DNA from: Acerihabitans sp047324305
GTDB taxonomy: Bacteria; Pseudomonadota; Gammaproteobacteria; Enterobacterales; Enterobacteriaceae
Reading direction: 5' to 3'
DNA length: 64,000 nucleotides
Assembly: GCF_047324305.1 (NCBI RefSeq)
Contig: NZ_CP178740.1
Location: 5,642,001-5,706,000 of the forward strand
In this document: positions 52,668 to 60,941 of the stretch, one piece after another
Numbering within the stretch: position 1 is the first letter of the stretch
Layout: the number at the start of each line of letters is the position of its first letter
Translations under genes and position numbers: made by a program
Notes under the pieces: generated by a model
Told to the model about the DNA's origin: nothing
Seen by the model: only the letters and a program-made list of their open reading frames with translations
Database searches by the model: none

Positions 52668-53879
52668 TCAGGGCGCCTCGGCGATGGACCGAAGCGCGGG
52701 GGTACGCGGCGCCGGCGCCGAGGCGACGGCAGGCCAGGGATAATCGACAATGGCGTCCGGACCAAGCTGCCCGAGGGCGGTGACGCCGCACAGCGCCATG
52801 GTCGCTTCCAGCTCCTTGCGCAGTATGTCAAGGCACAGGGCCACGCCCTGCTCGCCCAGGGCGCCGAGACCGTACAGAAAAGCGCGTCCGATCATCACGC
52901 TGTCCGCCCCCAATGCCAGGGCGCGCAGCATGTCCTGGCCGCTGCGGATGCCGCCGTCCATGATGATTTCGCCGGCATCCCCGACGCTGTCGGCAATCGC
53001 CCGCAGCGCGCTGATGCTGGACGGCGCGCCGTCCAGTTGCCTGCCGCCGTGGTTGGAAACGACAATGGCGTCGGCGCCGGCGCCGAACGCCCGGCGGGCG
53101 TCGCCGGCGTCCATGATGCCTTTAACAATCAGCCTGCCGCCCCAGCGCTGCTTCACCCAGTCGATATCGTCCCAGGTAACGGTACGGTCGAACTGACGGC
53201 TGACCCACTCGGCAAAACCCAGGGTATCGGTGACTCCCCGCGCATGGCCGACGATATTGCCGAACGTCCGGCGCGGCGTTCTGAGCATGGCGGCGCACCA
53301 GCGCGGGCGCGACAGCATGGACAGGATGCCGGACGCGGTCAGCGCCGGCGGCACCGACAGGCCGTTGCGGATATCCTTATGGCGCTGCCCCTGGATCGGC
53401 AAATCCAGCGTCAGCACCAGGGCGGAACAGCTTGCCGCGCGGGCGCGGGCGATCAGATCGGCGATAAACCCCCGATCCTTCATCATATACAGCTGTAGCC
53501 AGAACGGCTGCGCGAGCCGGGCGGCCAGGTCCTCGATGCTGCAGATGCTGACGGTGGACAGGGTGTAGGGCACGCCGGCCGCCGCCGCCGCGCGGGCGGC
53601 CAGAATTTCGCCATCCGGCCAGATCATGCCGGTCAGGCCGGCGGGCGCCAGCGCCAGCGGCAGCGCGGCCGGCTGACCCAAAATAGTGGCGCGGGTACTG
53701 ATATCGGCGACATTGCGCCCGACCTGCTGGCGGAAATGCAGCCGCGCCAGATCGAGGCTATTGGCGCGGTAGGTGGACTCGGTCCAGGATCCGCTGTCGA
53801 CATAATCGTAAAATAATCCCGGCACGCGCCGCCGTGCCAGGCGGCGGAGATCGTCCACGCAGGTGATGACCGGCTTCAT
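52668..53879 (-). CDS. FMN-dependent alpha-hydroxyacid dehydrogenase
   Basis: Oxidises an L-2-hydroxy acid to a 2-keto acid (LldD, mandelate dehydrogenase, glycolate oxidase family), 403 aa. Seen: FYDYVDSGSWTEST, LALAPAGLTGMIWPDGE, LVLTLDLPIQGQR, IVKGIMDAGDA, and the catalytic VSNHGGRQLDG with His, then MDGGIRSGQDMLRALALGAD for FMN phosphate. The C-terminal 20 residues are proline/alanine rich. Its start overlaps the FAH-family gene stop by four bases. Confidence 0.92.
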   Translation of the reverse strand: MKPVITCVDDLRRLARRRVPGLFYDYVDSGSWTESTYRANSLDLARLHFRQQVGRNVADISTRATILGQPAALPLALAPAGLTGMIWPDGEILAARAAAAAGVPYTLSTVSICSIEDLAARLAQPFWLQLYMMKDRGFIADLIARARAASCSALVLTLDLPIQGQRHKDIRNGLSVPPALTASGILSMLSRPRWCAAMLRTPRRTFGNIVGHARGVTDTLGFAEWVSRQFDRTVTWDDIDWVKQRWGGRLIVKGIMDAGDARRAFGAGADAIVVSNHGGRQLDGAPSSISALRAIADSVGDAGEIIMDGGIRSGQDMLRALALGADSVMIGRAFLYGLGALGEQGVALCLDILRKELEATMALCGVTALGQLGPDAIVDYPWPAVASAPAPRTPALRSIAEAP

Positions 53880-54730
53880 AAGCCCGCCCCGGCCGCGACG
53901 ACGGGATTATCCTGCTCGCCCAGCCCGCCGATGCCCGCCCTTACCCGCTGGCCGGGCGCCAGATAGACCGGCGGCCGTAATCCCATGCCCACGCCCGCCG
54001 GGGTGCCGGTGGCGATAATATCCCCCGCCTGCAGGCTCATAAACCGGCTGACATAGGCCAGCAGTTCCGCCACGCCGAAAATCATATCGCGGGTGGAGCC
54101 GTCTTGGCGGCGCACGCCGTCCACCTCCATCCACAGCGGGAGATCCTGCACGTCGGTAATCTCATCCGGCGTCACCAGATACGGCCCGAGGGGCGCAAAA
54201 GTATCGGCGCATTTGCCTTTATCCCACTGGCCGCCGCGCTCCAGCTGATAGGCGCGCTCCGACACATCGTTGAACAGGCAGTAGCCCGCCACGTGTTCCA
54301 TCACCCGCCCCGGCTCCAAGTAACGTCCGTCCTGGCCGATAACAATCCCCAGCTCCACTTCCCAGTCGACCTTGGCCGCCCCGGGAGGAATTTCGATCGC
54401 GTCAAAAGGACCGGTGATGGCGCTGGCCGCTTTTAAAAACAGGATAGGCTCGGTGGGCAACGCCATCCCGGCCTCCCGGGCGTGGTCGCGATAATTCAGT
54501 CCGACGCAAATGATTTTACCCACCCCGGCGATACAGGGCCCCAAACGCGCCTGCGCCGGAACCCGCGGCAATGTGCGCGCATCCAGGCCGTGCAGCCGCC
54601 GCAGCTGGCCGGAGGAAAGCGCGGCCCCGCGCCAGTCGTCGATTACGCCGCCCAGATCGCGCCGCTCTCCCTGACAGTCAATCATGCCGGGCCGTTCCCG
54701 CCCGGCGTCTCCCCACCGAAATATCTTCAT
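53876..54730 (-). CDS. Fumarylacetoacetate-hydrolase-family enzyme
   Basis: Metal-dependent hydrolase, decarboxylase or isomerase of keto acids, 284 aa. Seen: ICVGLNYRDHAREAG, metal ligands in KVDWEVELGIVIG and CLFNDVSERAYQ, KGKCADTFAPLGPYLVT, and ATGTPAGVGMG. Close by eye to the group that includes 2,4-diketo-3-deoxy-fuconate hydrolases and ureidoglycolate lyases. Start ATG 54730 has AAGGGGAAG upstream; the frame runs to 54868 through the promoter. First gene of the six-gene operon, divergent from the tandem-GntR regulator. Confidence 0.9.
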   Translation of the reverse strand: MKIFRWGDAGRERPGMIDCQGERRDLGGVIDDWRGAALSSGQLRRLHGLDARTLPRVPAQARLGPCIAGVGKIICVGLNYRDHAREAGMALPTEPILFLKAASAITGPFDAIEIPPGAAKVDWEVELGIVIGQDGRYLEPGRVMEHVAGYCLFNDVSERAYQLERGGQWDKGKCADTFAPLGPYLVTPDEITDVQDLPLWMEVDGVRRQDGSTRDMIFGVAELLAYVSRFMSLQAGDIIATGTPAGVGMGLRPPVYLAPGQRVRAGIGGLGEQDNPVVAAGAGL

Positions 54731-54883
54731 CCGTCTTCCCCTTGCCCGGCCATCACCGGCTGGCGACGGCGCAGGCATTAATATGTACTTTGCATACAAA
54801 ACACATTTACTTAAGGCGAAATGCATCAACATGTCAAAAAAAAGTAAACGAAATGATAAATCCATCACTTTTTATGCCCTGGA

Positions 54884-54899
54884 TGTGAGAGCGATCACG
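54884..54899. promoter_or_regulatory. CRP-like site in the divergent FAH/regulator gap
   Basis: TGTGAGAGCGATCACG matches TGTGA-N6-TCACA at nine of ten positions. It lies 154 bp from the FAH-gene start and 112 bp from the regulator start. Another symmetric element, TGTA-N7-TACA, occurs near 54785-54799. Catabolite control is inferred. Confidence 0.5.
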
Positions 54900-55010
54900 T
54901 AAGGAGTTTGATGCGTTGGGACGGCATAATGAAAAACGATGCCGCTAGCCGATGGCGGCGATTTGATTGTGATATGCTGATAAACAGGTACTCATTGAAA
55001 TGATTAAGAT

Positions 55011-55982
55011 ATGTCGGAATCTACGGATAAACACTCTATTCAGCATCGCGCCTATCAGCTGTTGAAATCCATGATCGACGACGGCCGGCTCTCTCCGGGC
55101 GAAAGACTGCTGGAGGTGCATGTGGCCAAGGCGTTCGGCATCAGCCGTTCCCCGGCGCGCCATGCGCTGAAAAGACTCTGCGAGCAACAGCTTATCCAGG
55201 AAGTCGAGGGACGCGGTTATGAAGTGGCCGGCGCGCGCGCGACGGACGGCGTGGCGCACCATGCCAATCTGGATATGATCAAAATCCCGGCCGTAGCGCG
55301 CTGGGAAAGCATGTACGGCCAGCTGGAACAGGCGCTGTGCGCCAGTATTATTTTCACGTCCGTGCGTATTATCGAAGAACGCGTGGCGGAACATTTTAAC
55401 GTTAGCCGCACGGTGGTAAGGGATGTGCTGGCCCGGATGCACAGCGTCGGGCTGGTCAGCAAAGACGCGCCCGGCCGCTGGATTGCGCCCCAGGTGACGC
55501 CGGAACGAACGCATCATCTCTACGAAATCCGCTGGCTGCTCGAGCCGCCGGCCCTGCTGCAGGCCGCGCCCCGGGCGCCAAGGCTTCATATGGAGCAGGC
55601 GCGCAACCGGGTAAAACAATCGCTGGGCGGCTTTCCGCGCGACGGGTTTAACATGGATGTGGTCGAAAACGATTTGCACGACATTTTATTGTCGTATTGC
55701 CCCAATAAAGAAATCCTGCAGACGCTGGCGCGCACACGGATTTTATTTGTTCCCACCCGCTATTTATTTGATCCGGTGCTGCAAATCCCGCTATCGTTAA
55801 TCGAGGATGCCCTGCACGAGCACCTGCACATCTACGATCTGCTGCTGGCCCATGACCATCAGGGGGCGGCGGATACCCTGTGCCGCCATCTCCAGCGTGC
55901 GGATGAACGCTGGCTGCAGCGGTTCAGCAGCGCTTTCGGGCTGCCCAAGGTGCAAATTCCCGCCTATCTGGTGCCGCTGTGA
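55011..55982 (+). CDS. GntR-type regulator with two winged-helix segments
   Basis: Likely transcription factor for the divergent operon, 323 aa. Seen: first HTH at about 10-72 (EVHVAKAFGISRSPARHALKRLCEQQLIQEVEGRGYEV), second at about 100-160 (EERVAEHFNVSRTVVRDVLARMHSVGLVSKDAPGRWIAP), then a helical FCD-like domain (about 165-315) with ENDLHDILL and LHEHLHIYDLLLAHD. Usual GntR proteins carry one HTH; two in one chain could let a dimer contact four half-sites. No frameshift or fusion scar is visible, so it reads as a single gene. Confidence 0.85.
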   Translation: MSESTDKHSIQHRAYQLLKSMIDDGRLSPGERLLEVHVAKAFGISRSPARHALKRLCEQQLIQEVEGRGYEVAGARATDGVAHHANLDMIKIPAVARWESMYGQLEQALCASIIFTSVRIIEERVAEHFNVSRTVVRDVLARMHSVGLVSKDAPGRWIAPQVTPERTHHLYEIRWLLEPPALLQAAPRAPRLHMEQARNRVKQSLGGFPRDGFNMDVVENDLHDILLSYCPNKEILQTLARTRILFVPTRYLFDPVLQIPLSLIEDALHEHLHIYDLLLAHDHQGAADTLCRHLQRADERWLQRFSSAFGLPKVQIPAYLVPL

Positions 55983-56006
55983 CGTCCGGGCCCCTTTTCG
56001 CTGACC

Positions 56007-56026
56007 TCCCGGCTGCGGCGCCGGGA
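56007..56026. terminator. Hairpin between convergent regulator and cyclase genes
   Basis: TCCCGGC-TGCGGC-GCCGGGA has a 7-bp perfect stem and is followed at 56042-56048 by TCTTTTT on the plus strand. A plausible terminator for the regulator gene. Confidence 0.45.
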
Positions 56027-56057
56027 CGTCGGTACGGGGATCTCTTTTTATCACGGC

Positions 56058-57107
56058 TTACACCGTGGCAACCGGCGTGACGGGCGAGCCTACCGCGCCC
56101 GGCAGCCGCAATGGCGGCGCGGTCAGCAAGAACGCGTGGCGTTGATGGGCGCAAAGCCAATCGGCGAGTTCGCTTAAATGCCACAGCTCGCCCAGGTAAA
56201 CGCCCAGCCGGAACAGGCACAGATCGTGCAGGGGATGCGAGGGATAAAAATCCTGGTGCAACGGGCGCGCCGGCAATATTTCCACGGCCGGATTGTCGGC
56301 GATTAACGCTACCACGCCGCATTCTGCAACCCATTGGCGCAGCGCCGGATCACCGCCGTCCAGGCCGGCAAAATGATGTGCGAGATAATCCGCGTCCGGG
56401 GCGCCGCCCATGGCAAATATAGCCTCATCCATACCGGTACGGAAACACACCATATCCCCGGGCCGGATGACGATATTGTCCGCCGCCAGGATCTGTTGCA
56501 GCTGCGCATAGCCAAAGGCAAAGCGCCGGATGCCGAAATGCTTTTTGATGTCGATCATCACCGCCCGGCCCTGGACGCCATGCCGCGCCATATTTTCAAT
56601 ACCCAGCCGCTTTGCGCCCTGGTGGCCGCCCTGGCCGCAGCCGCAGCCGGGCCGGAAATCACGCTCGCCGATGATATCCACACCGGCGCGGTAGCCGTTA
56701 TAGAACACCATTTCGGGCGTGCCGTCGCCGCGCACGTCGAACCATTGGCCCATATGCGCCAGGCTGTCCCACTGCGTGGAATATTGCAGCGCCAGCGTCA
56801 CGCTGTCGTCGCAGATGATATCGGTCAGGCGGGCGTCATCGCGCGACAGTGGATAGGTCATGTTGGGATGCTCGCCGCGCCGCGTGGCGTTAAGCCTGGG
56901 CGGCGGCCGCCTGGGATTCATCGCCGTGCCGCCGGGCAGATCCAGCGGCAGGCTAAGGCAAAAGGTGCGACCGGTTTTTACCTCGGCCACGCCCTCGCGC
57001 ACTTTCTCAGGCGTCAGCAAATTAAGCCGGCCCAATTGATCGTCGGGGCCAAAATCGCCCCAGGTGGCGTATTCCGGACGCCGGGTCCAACGCGTTTGTT
57101 CGCTCAT
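56058..57107 (-). CDS. Cyclase-family (kynurenine-formamidase-like) hydrolase
   Basis: Metal-dependent amidohydrolase-like enzyme of the cyclase family, 349 aa. Seen: YSTQWDSLAHMGQWFD, where the classical HxGTHxDxPxH motif is replaced by STQWDSLAH, keeping Asp and one His, and DMVCFRTGM, ALIADNPAVE, HPLHDLCLFRLGVYLGELWHL. The longer form (about 340-350 aa) with TQWDSLAH is a known subgroup of unknown or polyketide-linked substrate. Last gene of the minus-strand operon, 10 bp after an ACS transporter gene. Confidence 0.82.
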   Translation of the reverse strand: MSEQTRWTRRPEYATWGDFGPDDQLGRLNLLTPEKVREGVAEVKTGRTFCLSLPLDLPGGTAMNPRRPPPRLNATRRGEHPNMTYPLSRDDARLTDIICDDSVTLALQYSTQWDSLAHMGQWFDVRGDGTPEMVFYNGYRAGVDIIGERDFRPGCGCGQGGHQGAKRLGIENMARHGVQGRAVMIDIKKHFGIRRFAFGYAQLQQILAADNIVIRPGDMVCFRTGMDEAIFAMGGAPDADYLAHHFAGLDGGDPALRQWVAECGVVALIADNPAVEILPARPLHQDFYPSHPLHDLCLFRLGVYLGELWHLSELADWLCAHQRHAFLLTAPPLRLPGAVGSPVTPVATV

Positions 57108-57117
57108 CGTCCTCTCC

Positions 57118-58434
57118 TTACGCCTGCGGGGTTAAGCGCATCGGCTCGACCCTGGGCAGCCACACGGCATAAATCAACGCGCCGAACAGCCCCACGATCC
57201 CCGCCAGCACCAGGGGAATCACAAAAGAATGGGTAAACTGCATCAGCACGCCTATCAGTATCGGTGAAATAATGCCGGCGAGATTGGCCGCCATATTCTG
57301 GATGCCGCCGATGGTGGCGACATTGGCGCGGTTGGGGGCCACGTCCGAGGGCAGCGCCCATAGCGCCGCCGAGGCGAAGGTCGCGGCAAAGTTGGCGAAG
57401 CAGAGCGCGGACAGCGCCAGAGTGACGGTAGGTGAAAAAGCGGCCAGGCCAATCACCGAGCTGCCCAGCATACCGCCCACCAGCGGAATTTTACGCGCCA
57501 CCGACAGCGAAACGCCGCGCCTTACCAGGCTGTCCGATAGCAGCCCCCCGCACCAGCCGCCGACAATGGCGGCGATACCGGGCAACATGCCCAGCAGGCC
57601 AAACTTCATCAGCGAAAGATGGAAGGTTTCCACCAGATAGGTGGGAAACCAGGTAAAAAAGAAATAGGAAACAAAGTTGATACAGAAAAAGCCGGCCATC
57701 ATGGCCTGCACGGTACGCTGCGCCATGAGCTGGCGCACGCTCATCGGCGCGCCGGTGGCCTGCTCCTGGTTGGCCTCGATAAACGCCACCTCCTCCCGCG
57801 ACACCGTGCCGTGCTGGCGGGGGTCGCGATACCACAGGTACCAGCCTGCCGCCCAGATGACGGCCACCAGGCCGGAAATGACAAAGGTCATGCGCCAGCC
57901 CACCCCGGCTATCAGGAACGAGATCAACGGGATAGCCAGGGTGCCGCCGATTTTGCTGCCGTTATTAAAGGTGGCGGCGGCAAAACTGCGCTCCTGGCGC
58001 GGAAACCAGCGGGTGACGGTCGCCGCGCTGGCGGGATAGCTGGGGGCCTCGACGGCGCCGAGCACAAAACGGAACCCCACCAGGGCGCCGATGCCGTGCG
58101 CCAGGCCGCAGGCGGCGGTAGCCAGGCCCCAGCCCAGGCTGCTGATGGCGAAGGTTACCCGCGGTCCCCACTTATCCACCAGCCAGCCGCCGGGCAGTTG
58201 AAATAACACATAGCTCCAGAAAAAGGCGGACAACAGCAGGCCGCTGTCGGTGCTGGATAAATGCAATTCCTCCGACATAAACGGCATCGCCACGCTCATG
58301 GCGGCGCGATCGATATAATTGATCGCGATGCCGACGGACAGTACGGTGAGAATAAGAAAGCGCATTTTTCCCATAGCCCTCGCGTTAACGACGGTCTCGG
58401 GCATAGCCGCGCTGTTATTGGAATCAAGCGACAT
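57118..58434 (-). CDS. MFS transporter, ACS family (first of two)
   Basis: Organic-acid symporter, 438 aa, twelve membrane segments. Seen: LTVLSVGIAINYIDRAAMSVAMPFMSEEL, FFWSYVLFQLPGGWLVDKWGPRVTF, and RFVLGAVEAPSYPASAATVTRWFPRQERSFAAATFNNGSKIGGTLAIPLI, the ACS signature. Related to but clearly different from the second ACS gene beside it. Substrate probably a hydroxy or sugar acid used by the operon enzymes. Confidence 0.88.
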   Translation of the reverse strand: MSLDSNNSAAMPETVVNARAMGKMRFLILTVLSVGIAINYIDRAAMSVAMPFMSEELHLSSTDSGLLLSAFFWSYVLFQLPGGWLVDKWGPRVTFAISSLGWGLATAACGLAHGIGALVGFRFVLGAVEAPSYPASAATVTRWFPRQERSFAAATFNNGSKIGGTLAIPLISFLIAGVGWRMTFVISGLVAVIWAAGWYLWYRDPRQHGTVSREEVAFIEANQEQATGAPMSVRQLMAQRTVQAMMAGFFCINFVSYFFFTWFPTYLVETFHLSLMKFGLLGMLPGIAAIVGGWCGGLLSDSLVRRGVSLSVARKIPLVGGMLGSSVIGLAAFSPTVTLALSALCFANFAATFASAALWALPSDVAPNRANVATIGGIQNMAANLAGIISPILIGVLMQFTHSFVIPLVLAGIVGLFGALIYAVWLPRVEPMRLTPQA

Positions 58435-58520
58435 AAAGCCTCCATAACATGATGGTTAACGGCAGGTATCCGAACACACATCATCGCGCCGGCGGCGGCC
58501 GGGCGATGATGTGCGGCAGG

Positions 58521-59843
58521 CTAGGCACGGCTGCGCAGGGACACCGGCCGTTTGCCCGCCGGGGCGTCCTCGACGATGGGCTCCACCTTCCCCATCAGGA
58601 ACAGGTAGTTGATAATGCCGAGCACCACCAGCCCGGCGGAGAACACCAGCGCAAAGGTAAACGAGCCGGTGGCCGCCACGATGGCGCCGGTCACGATGGG
58701 ACCGATGGCGCCCCCGAGGTTGGAGACGGTATTTTGCAGGCCGGCGACGATGGAGACGCTGTTTTTCGGCGCCACATCGCCGGGCAGCGCCCAGACCTGC
58801 GAAGCCGCGACGGTGGTGCCGGATTTCGCCACGCACAGCAGCAGCACGGTCATGAAAATGGAATCCGTAAACGGGGCGAAACCGATGCACAGCGCCATCA
58901 GCAGGCCGACTGTCAGGAACAGCTTGCGCGTGGCGGTCAATGACAGGCGCCCGCTCTCCACCACGCGATCCGAGGCCCAGCCGGCGACCACTTCAATCAC
59001 CATGCCGCAGATCAGCGGCAGCGCGGCCACCATGCCCATCTTGATAAAATCCATGCCCTTTTCCTGCACCAGATAGGTCGGCAGCCAGGTGATAAAGAAA
59101 TAGGAGGTATAGTTTATGGTGAAAAAGCCCAGGCACATGGCCCAGATATTGCGATAGCGCAGCAGCTTGTACCACCGCATCGGCAGCACGGATCTGTCGC
59201 CGTGTTTCTGCACCTGTCCGTCCAGGATATAGCTGACTTCCTGCGCGCTGATGCGTTTATGATCCGCCGGGTTTTCGGTATAGATGAAATACCAGGCGAT
59301 CACCCACAGTATGCCGATGCCGCCGATGATCATAAACGTCAGCCGCCAGTCCACCATATAAATCATCCATACGATAAGCGGCATGGCCACGGCGCCGCCG
59401 AACTTCGAGGCGCTGTCGAACAGGCCGGAGACGGTGGCGCGTTCCGTGTCGGGGAACCAGCGCGCGGTAATGCCGGCGTTGCTGGGATACGCCGCGGCCT
59501 CGCCGACGCCCAATGCCAGGCGCAGCGCCAGCAGGGATTTAAACCCGGTGGCCAGCCCCATGACCGAGGTGGCGATGGACCACCAGGCCACCGCCAGGCC
59601 GAGCCCCTTTTTCTGGCCGAAACGGTCGGCAAACCAGCCGGCCGGAATTTGCAGCAGCGAATAGGACCAGAAAAACGCGGCCATGATAAAGCCCATCATT
59701 TCCGCGTTCAGGCTGAGTTCTTTGATCAGGTGCGGTGCGGCGGCGGAGAGTACGGTGCGATCAATATAGTTAATGGCAATGGCCAGCCACATCAGTCCGG
59801 CGACCCACCAGCGAATGCGCGATTTAGCAGCTATTGTATTCAT
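58521..59843 (-). CDS. MFS transporter, ACS family (second of two)
   Basis: Organic-acid symporter, 440 aa. Seen: INYIDRTVLSAAAPHLIKELSLNAEMMGFIMAAFFWSYSLLQIPAGWFADRFGQKKGLG and RLALGVGEAAAYPSNAGITARWFPDTERATVSGLFDSASKFGGAVAMPLI. Start chosen as ATG 59843 because the ACS N-terminus begins here; an in-frame ATG at 59900 overlaps a hairpin and adds a polar, non-family stretch. Two ACS paralogues in one operon suggest two substrates or two expression states. Confidence 0.88.
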   Translation of the reverse strand: MNTIAAKSRIRWWVAGLMWLAIAINYIDRTVLSAAAPHLIKELSLNAEMMGFIMAAFFWSYSLLQIPAGWFADRFGQKKGLGLAVAWWSIATSVMGLATGFKSLLALRLALGVGEAAAYPSNAGITARWFPDTERATVSGLFDSASKFGGAVAMPLIVWMIYMVDWRLTFMIIGGIGILWVIAWYFIYTENPADHKRISAQEVSYILDGQVQKHGDRSVLPMRWYKLLRYRNIWAMCLGFFTINYTSYFFITWLPTYLVQEKGMDFIKMGMVAALPLICGMVIEVVAGWASDRVVESGRLSLTATRKLFLTVGLLMALCIGFAPFTDSIFMTVLLLCVAKSGTTVAASQVWALPGDVAPKNSVSIVAGLQNTVSNLGGAIGPIVTGAIVAATGSFTFALVFSAGLVVLGIINYLFLMGKVEPIVEDAPAGKRPVSLRSRA

Positions 59844-59876
59844 CGTCAACGAGCCTGTAGAGGAGAGGTTTAAGTC

Positions 59877-59898
59877 GCCGGATAACGTATTATCCGGC
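59877..59898. promoter_or_regulatory. Hairpin or operator before the second ACS transporter
   Basis: GCCGGATAA-CGTA-TTATCCGGC, a perfect 9-bp inverted repeat with a four-base centre, in the 98-bp gap between the hydroxyacid dehydrogenase and transporter genes. It could be an intra-operon stem that lowers downstream expression, or an operator. Confidence 0.45.
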
Positions 59899-59941
59899 AT
59901 TGCATACCAGGCGGCGGCCGCGCCCGTTATTTTCGACGCCG

Positions 59942-60892
59942 TTATAGCGCGTTCATGATATTCACCGGCCGCTCATGCTGGCAGACGCACTGGATAATCT
60001 GCTGTACGCAGCGTTCGCCGATGGCGCTGATGGCGCCGTCGGTATAGCCGGCGATATGGGATGTCGGCAGGAAATTAGCCAGCGTAAACAGCGGATGGGC
60101 GGCCAGCGGCTCCTGGGTAAACACATCGGCGGCCGCGCCGGCGATGACCCCGTCGCTGAGCGCCGCATACAAGTCCTGTTCGTTAACCACGCCGCCGCGC
60201 GCCACGTTGATCAGGAACGCCGAGGACTTCATGCGCTTGATGCGCGCCGCGTCGAATAAATTGCGCGTCTCATCGGTCAGCGGCGTATGCAGGGTAATAA
60301 AATCGCTTTCGGCGGTCAGCCTGTCCAGCGTGACGAATTCGACGCCGTGTTCGGCGGCAAAACGTTCGTCCGGGTAAAAATCAAACGCCAGCACGCGCAT
60401 AGCGAATCCCCGCGCCCGCAGGGCCACCTGCTTGCCGATATTGCCCAGGCCGACAATGCCTAAGGTCTTGCCGTAGACGTCGGTGGCAAAAATACGCGGC
60501 CAATCGCCCGCGCGCGTGCCGGCCACCGCCTGCGTCACCTGGCGCGCGCCGCTCAGCATCAGGGAAAAGGCAAAGTCGGCGACGGCATGCTTATTGGCGT
60601 CGGGTACATTGGTGACGTAAATGCCGCGCGCGCGCGTGGCGTCCAGATCGATATTATCGACGCCGACGCCATGTTTGCAGACGATCTTCAGGCCGGGCGC
60701 CGCGTCGAGCAACGTGGCGTTGACCTCGGTAAAGGCGACGATCATCGCCACCGTGTCCACCAGATGCGGCTCAAGGGCGGCAAGGGGCGCGTCCGCGGGT
60801 AACATTATCAGTTCAAAACCCTGTGCTTGCAGCCGGTCGATGGGGGAAGCATCGTATTTGGCAAACGAGGGCGAGGTGCAGATCACTTTCAT
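59942..60892 (-). CDS. D-isomer-specific 2-hydroxyacid dehydrogenase
   Basis: NAD-dependent reductase/oxidase of a D-2-hydroxy acid, 316 aa, cytoplasmic. Seen: IVGLGNIGKQVA Rossmann motif, catalytic Arg in NVARGGVVNEQDL, Glu in the TQEPL region and His in SHIAGYTDGAI. KHGVGVDNIDLDATRARGI places it near phosphoglycerate-dehydrogenase-like members. Start ATG 60892 has AGGA upstream; 60913 is a weaker alternative. With the DapA-like and Fe-dehydrogenase genes it probably handles 2-keto/2-hydroxy acids. Confidence 0.9.
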   Translation of the reverse strand: MKVICTSPSFAKYDASPIDRLQAQGFELIMLPADAPLAALEPHLVDTVAMIVAFTEVNATLLDAAPGLKIVCKHGVGVDNIDLDATRARGIYVTNVPDANKHAVADFAFSLMLSGARQVTQAVAGTRAGDWPRIFATDVYGKTLGIVGLGNIGKQVALRARGFAMRVLAFDFYPDERFAAEHGVEFVTLDRLTAESDFITLHTPLTDETRNLFDAARIKRMKSSAFLINVARGGVVNEQDLYAALSDGVIAGAAADVFTQEPLAAHPLFTLANFLPTSHIAGYTDGAISAIGERCVQQIIQCVCQHERPVNIMNAL

Positions 60893-60941
60893 CGTAGCGT
60901 CCTGGTAGGTCACAAGGCGGCACCCGGGTGCCGCGCCGCCA

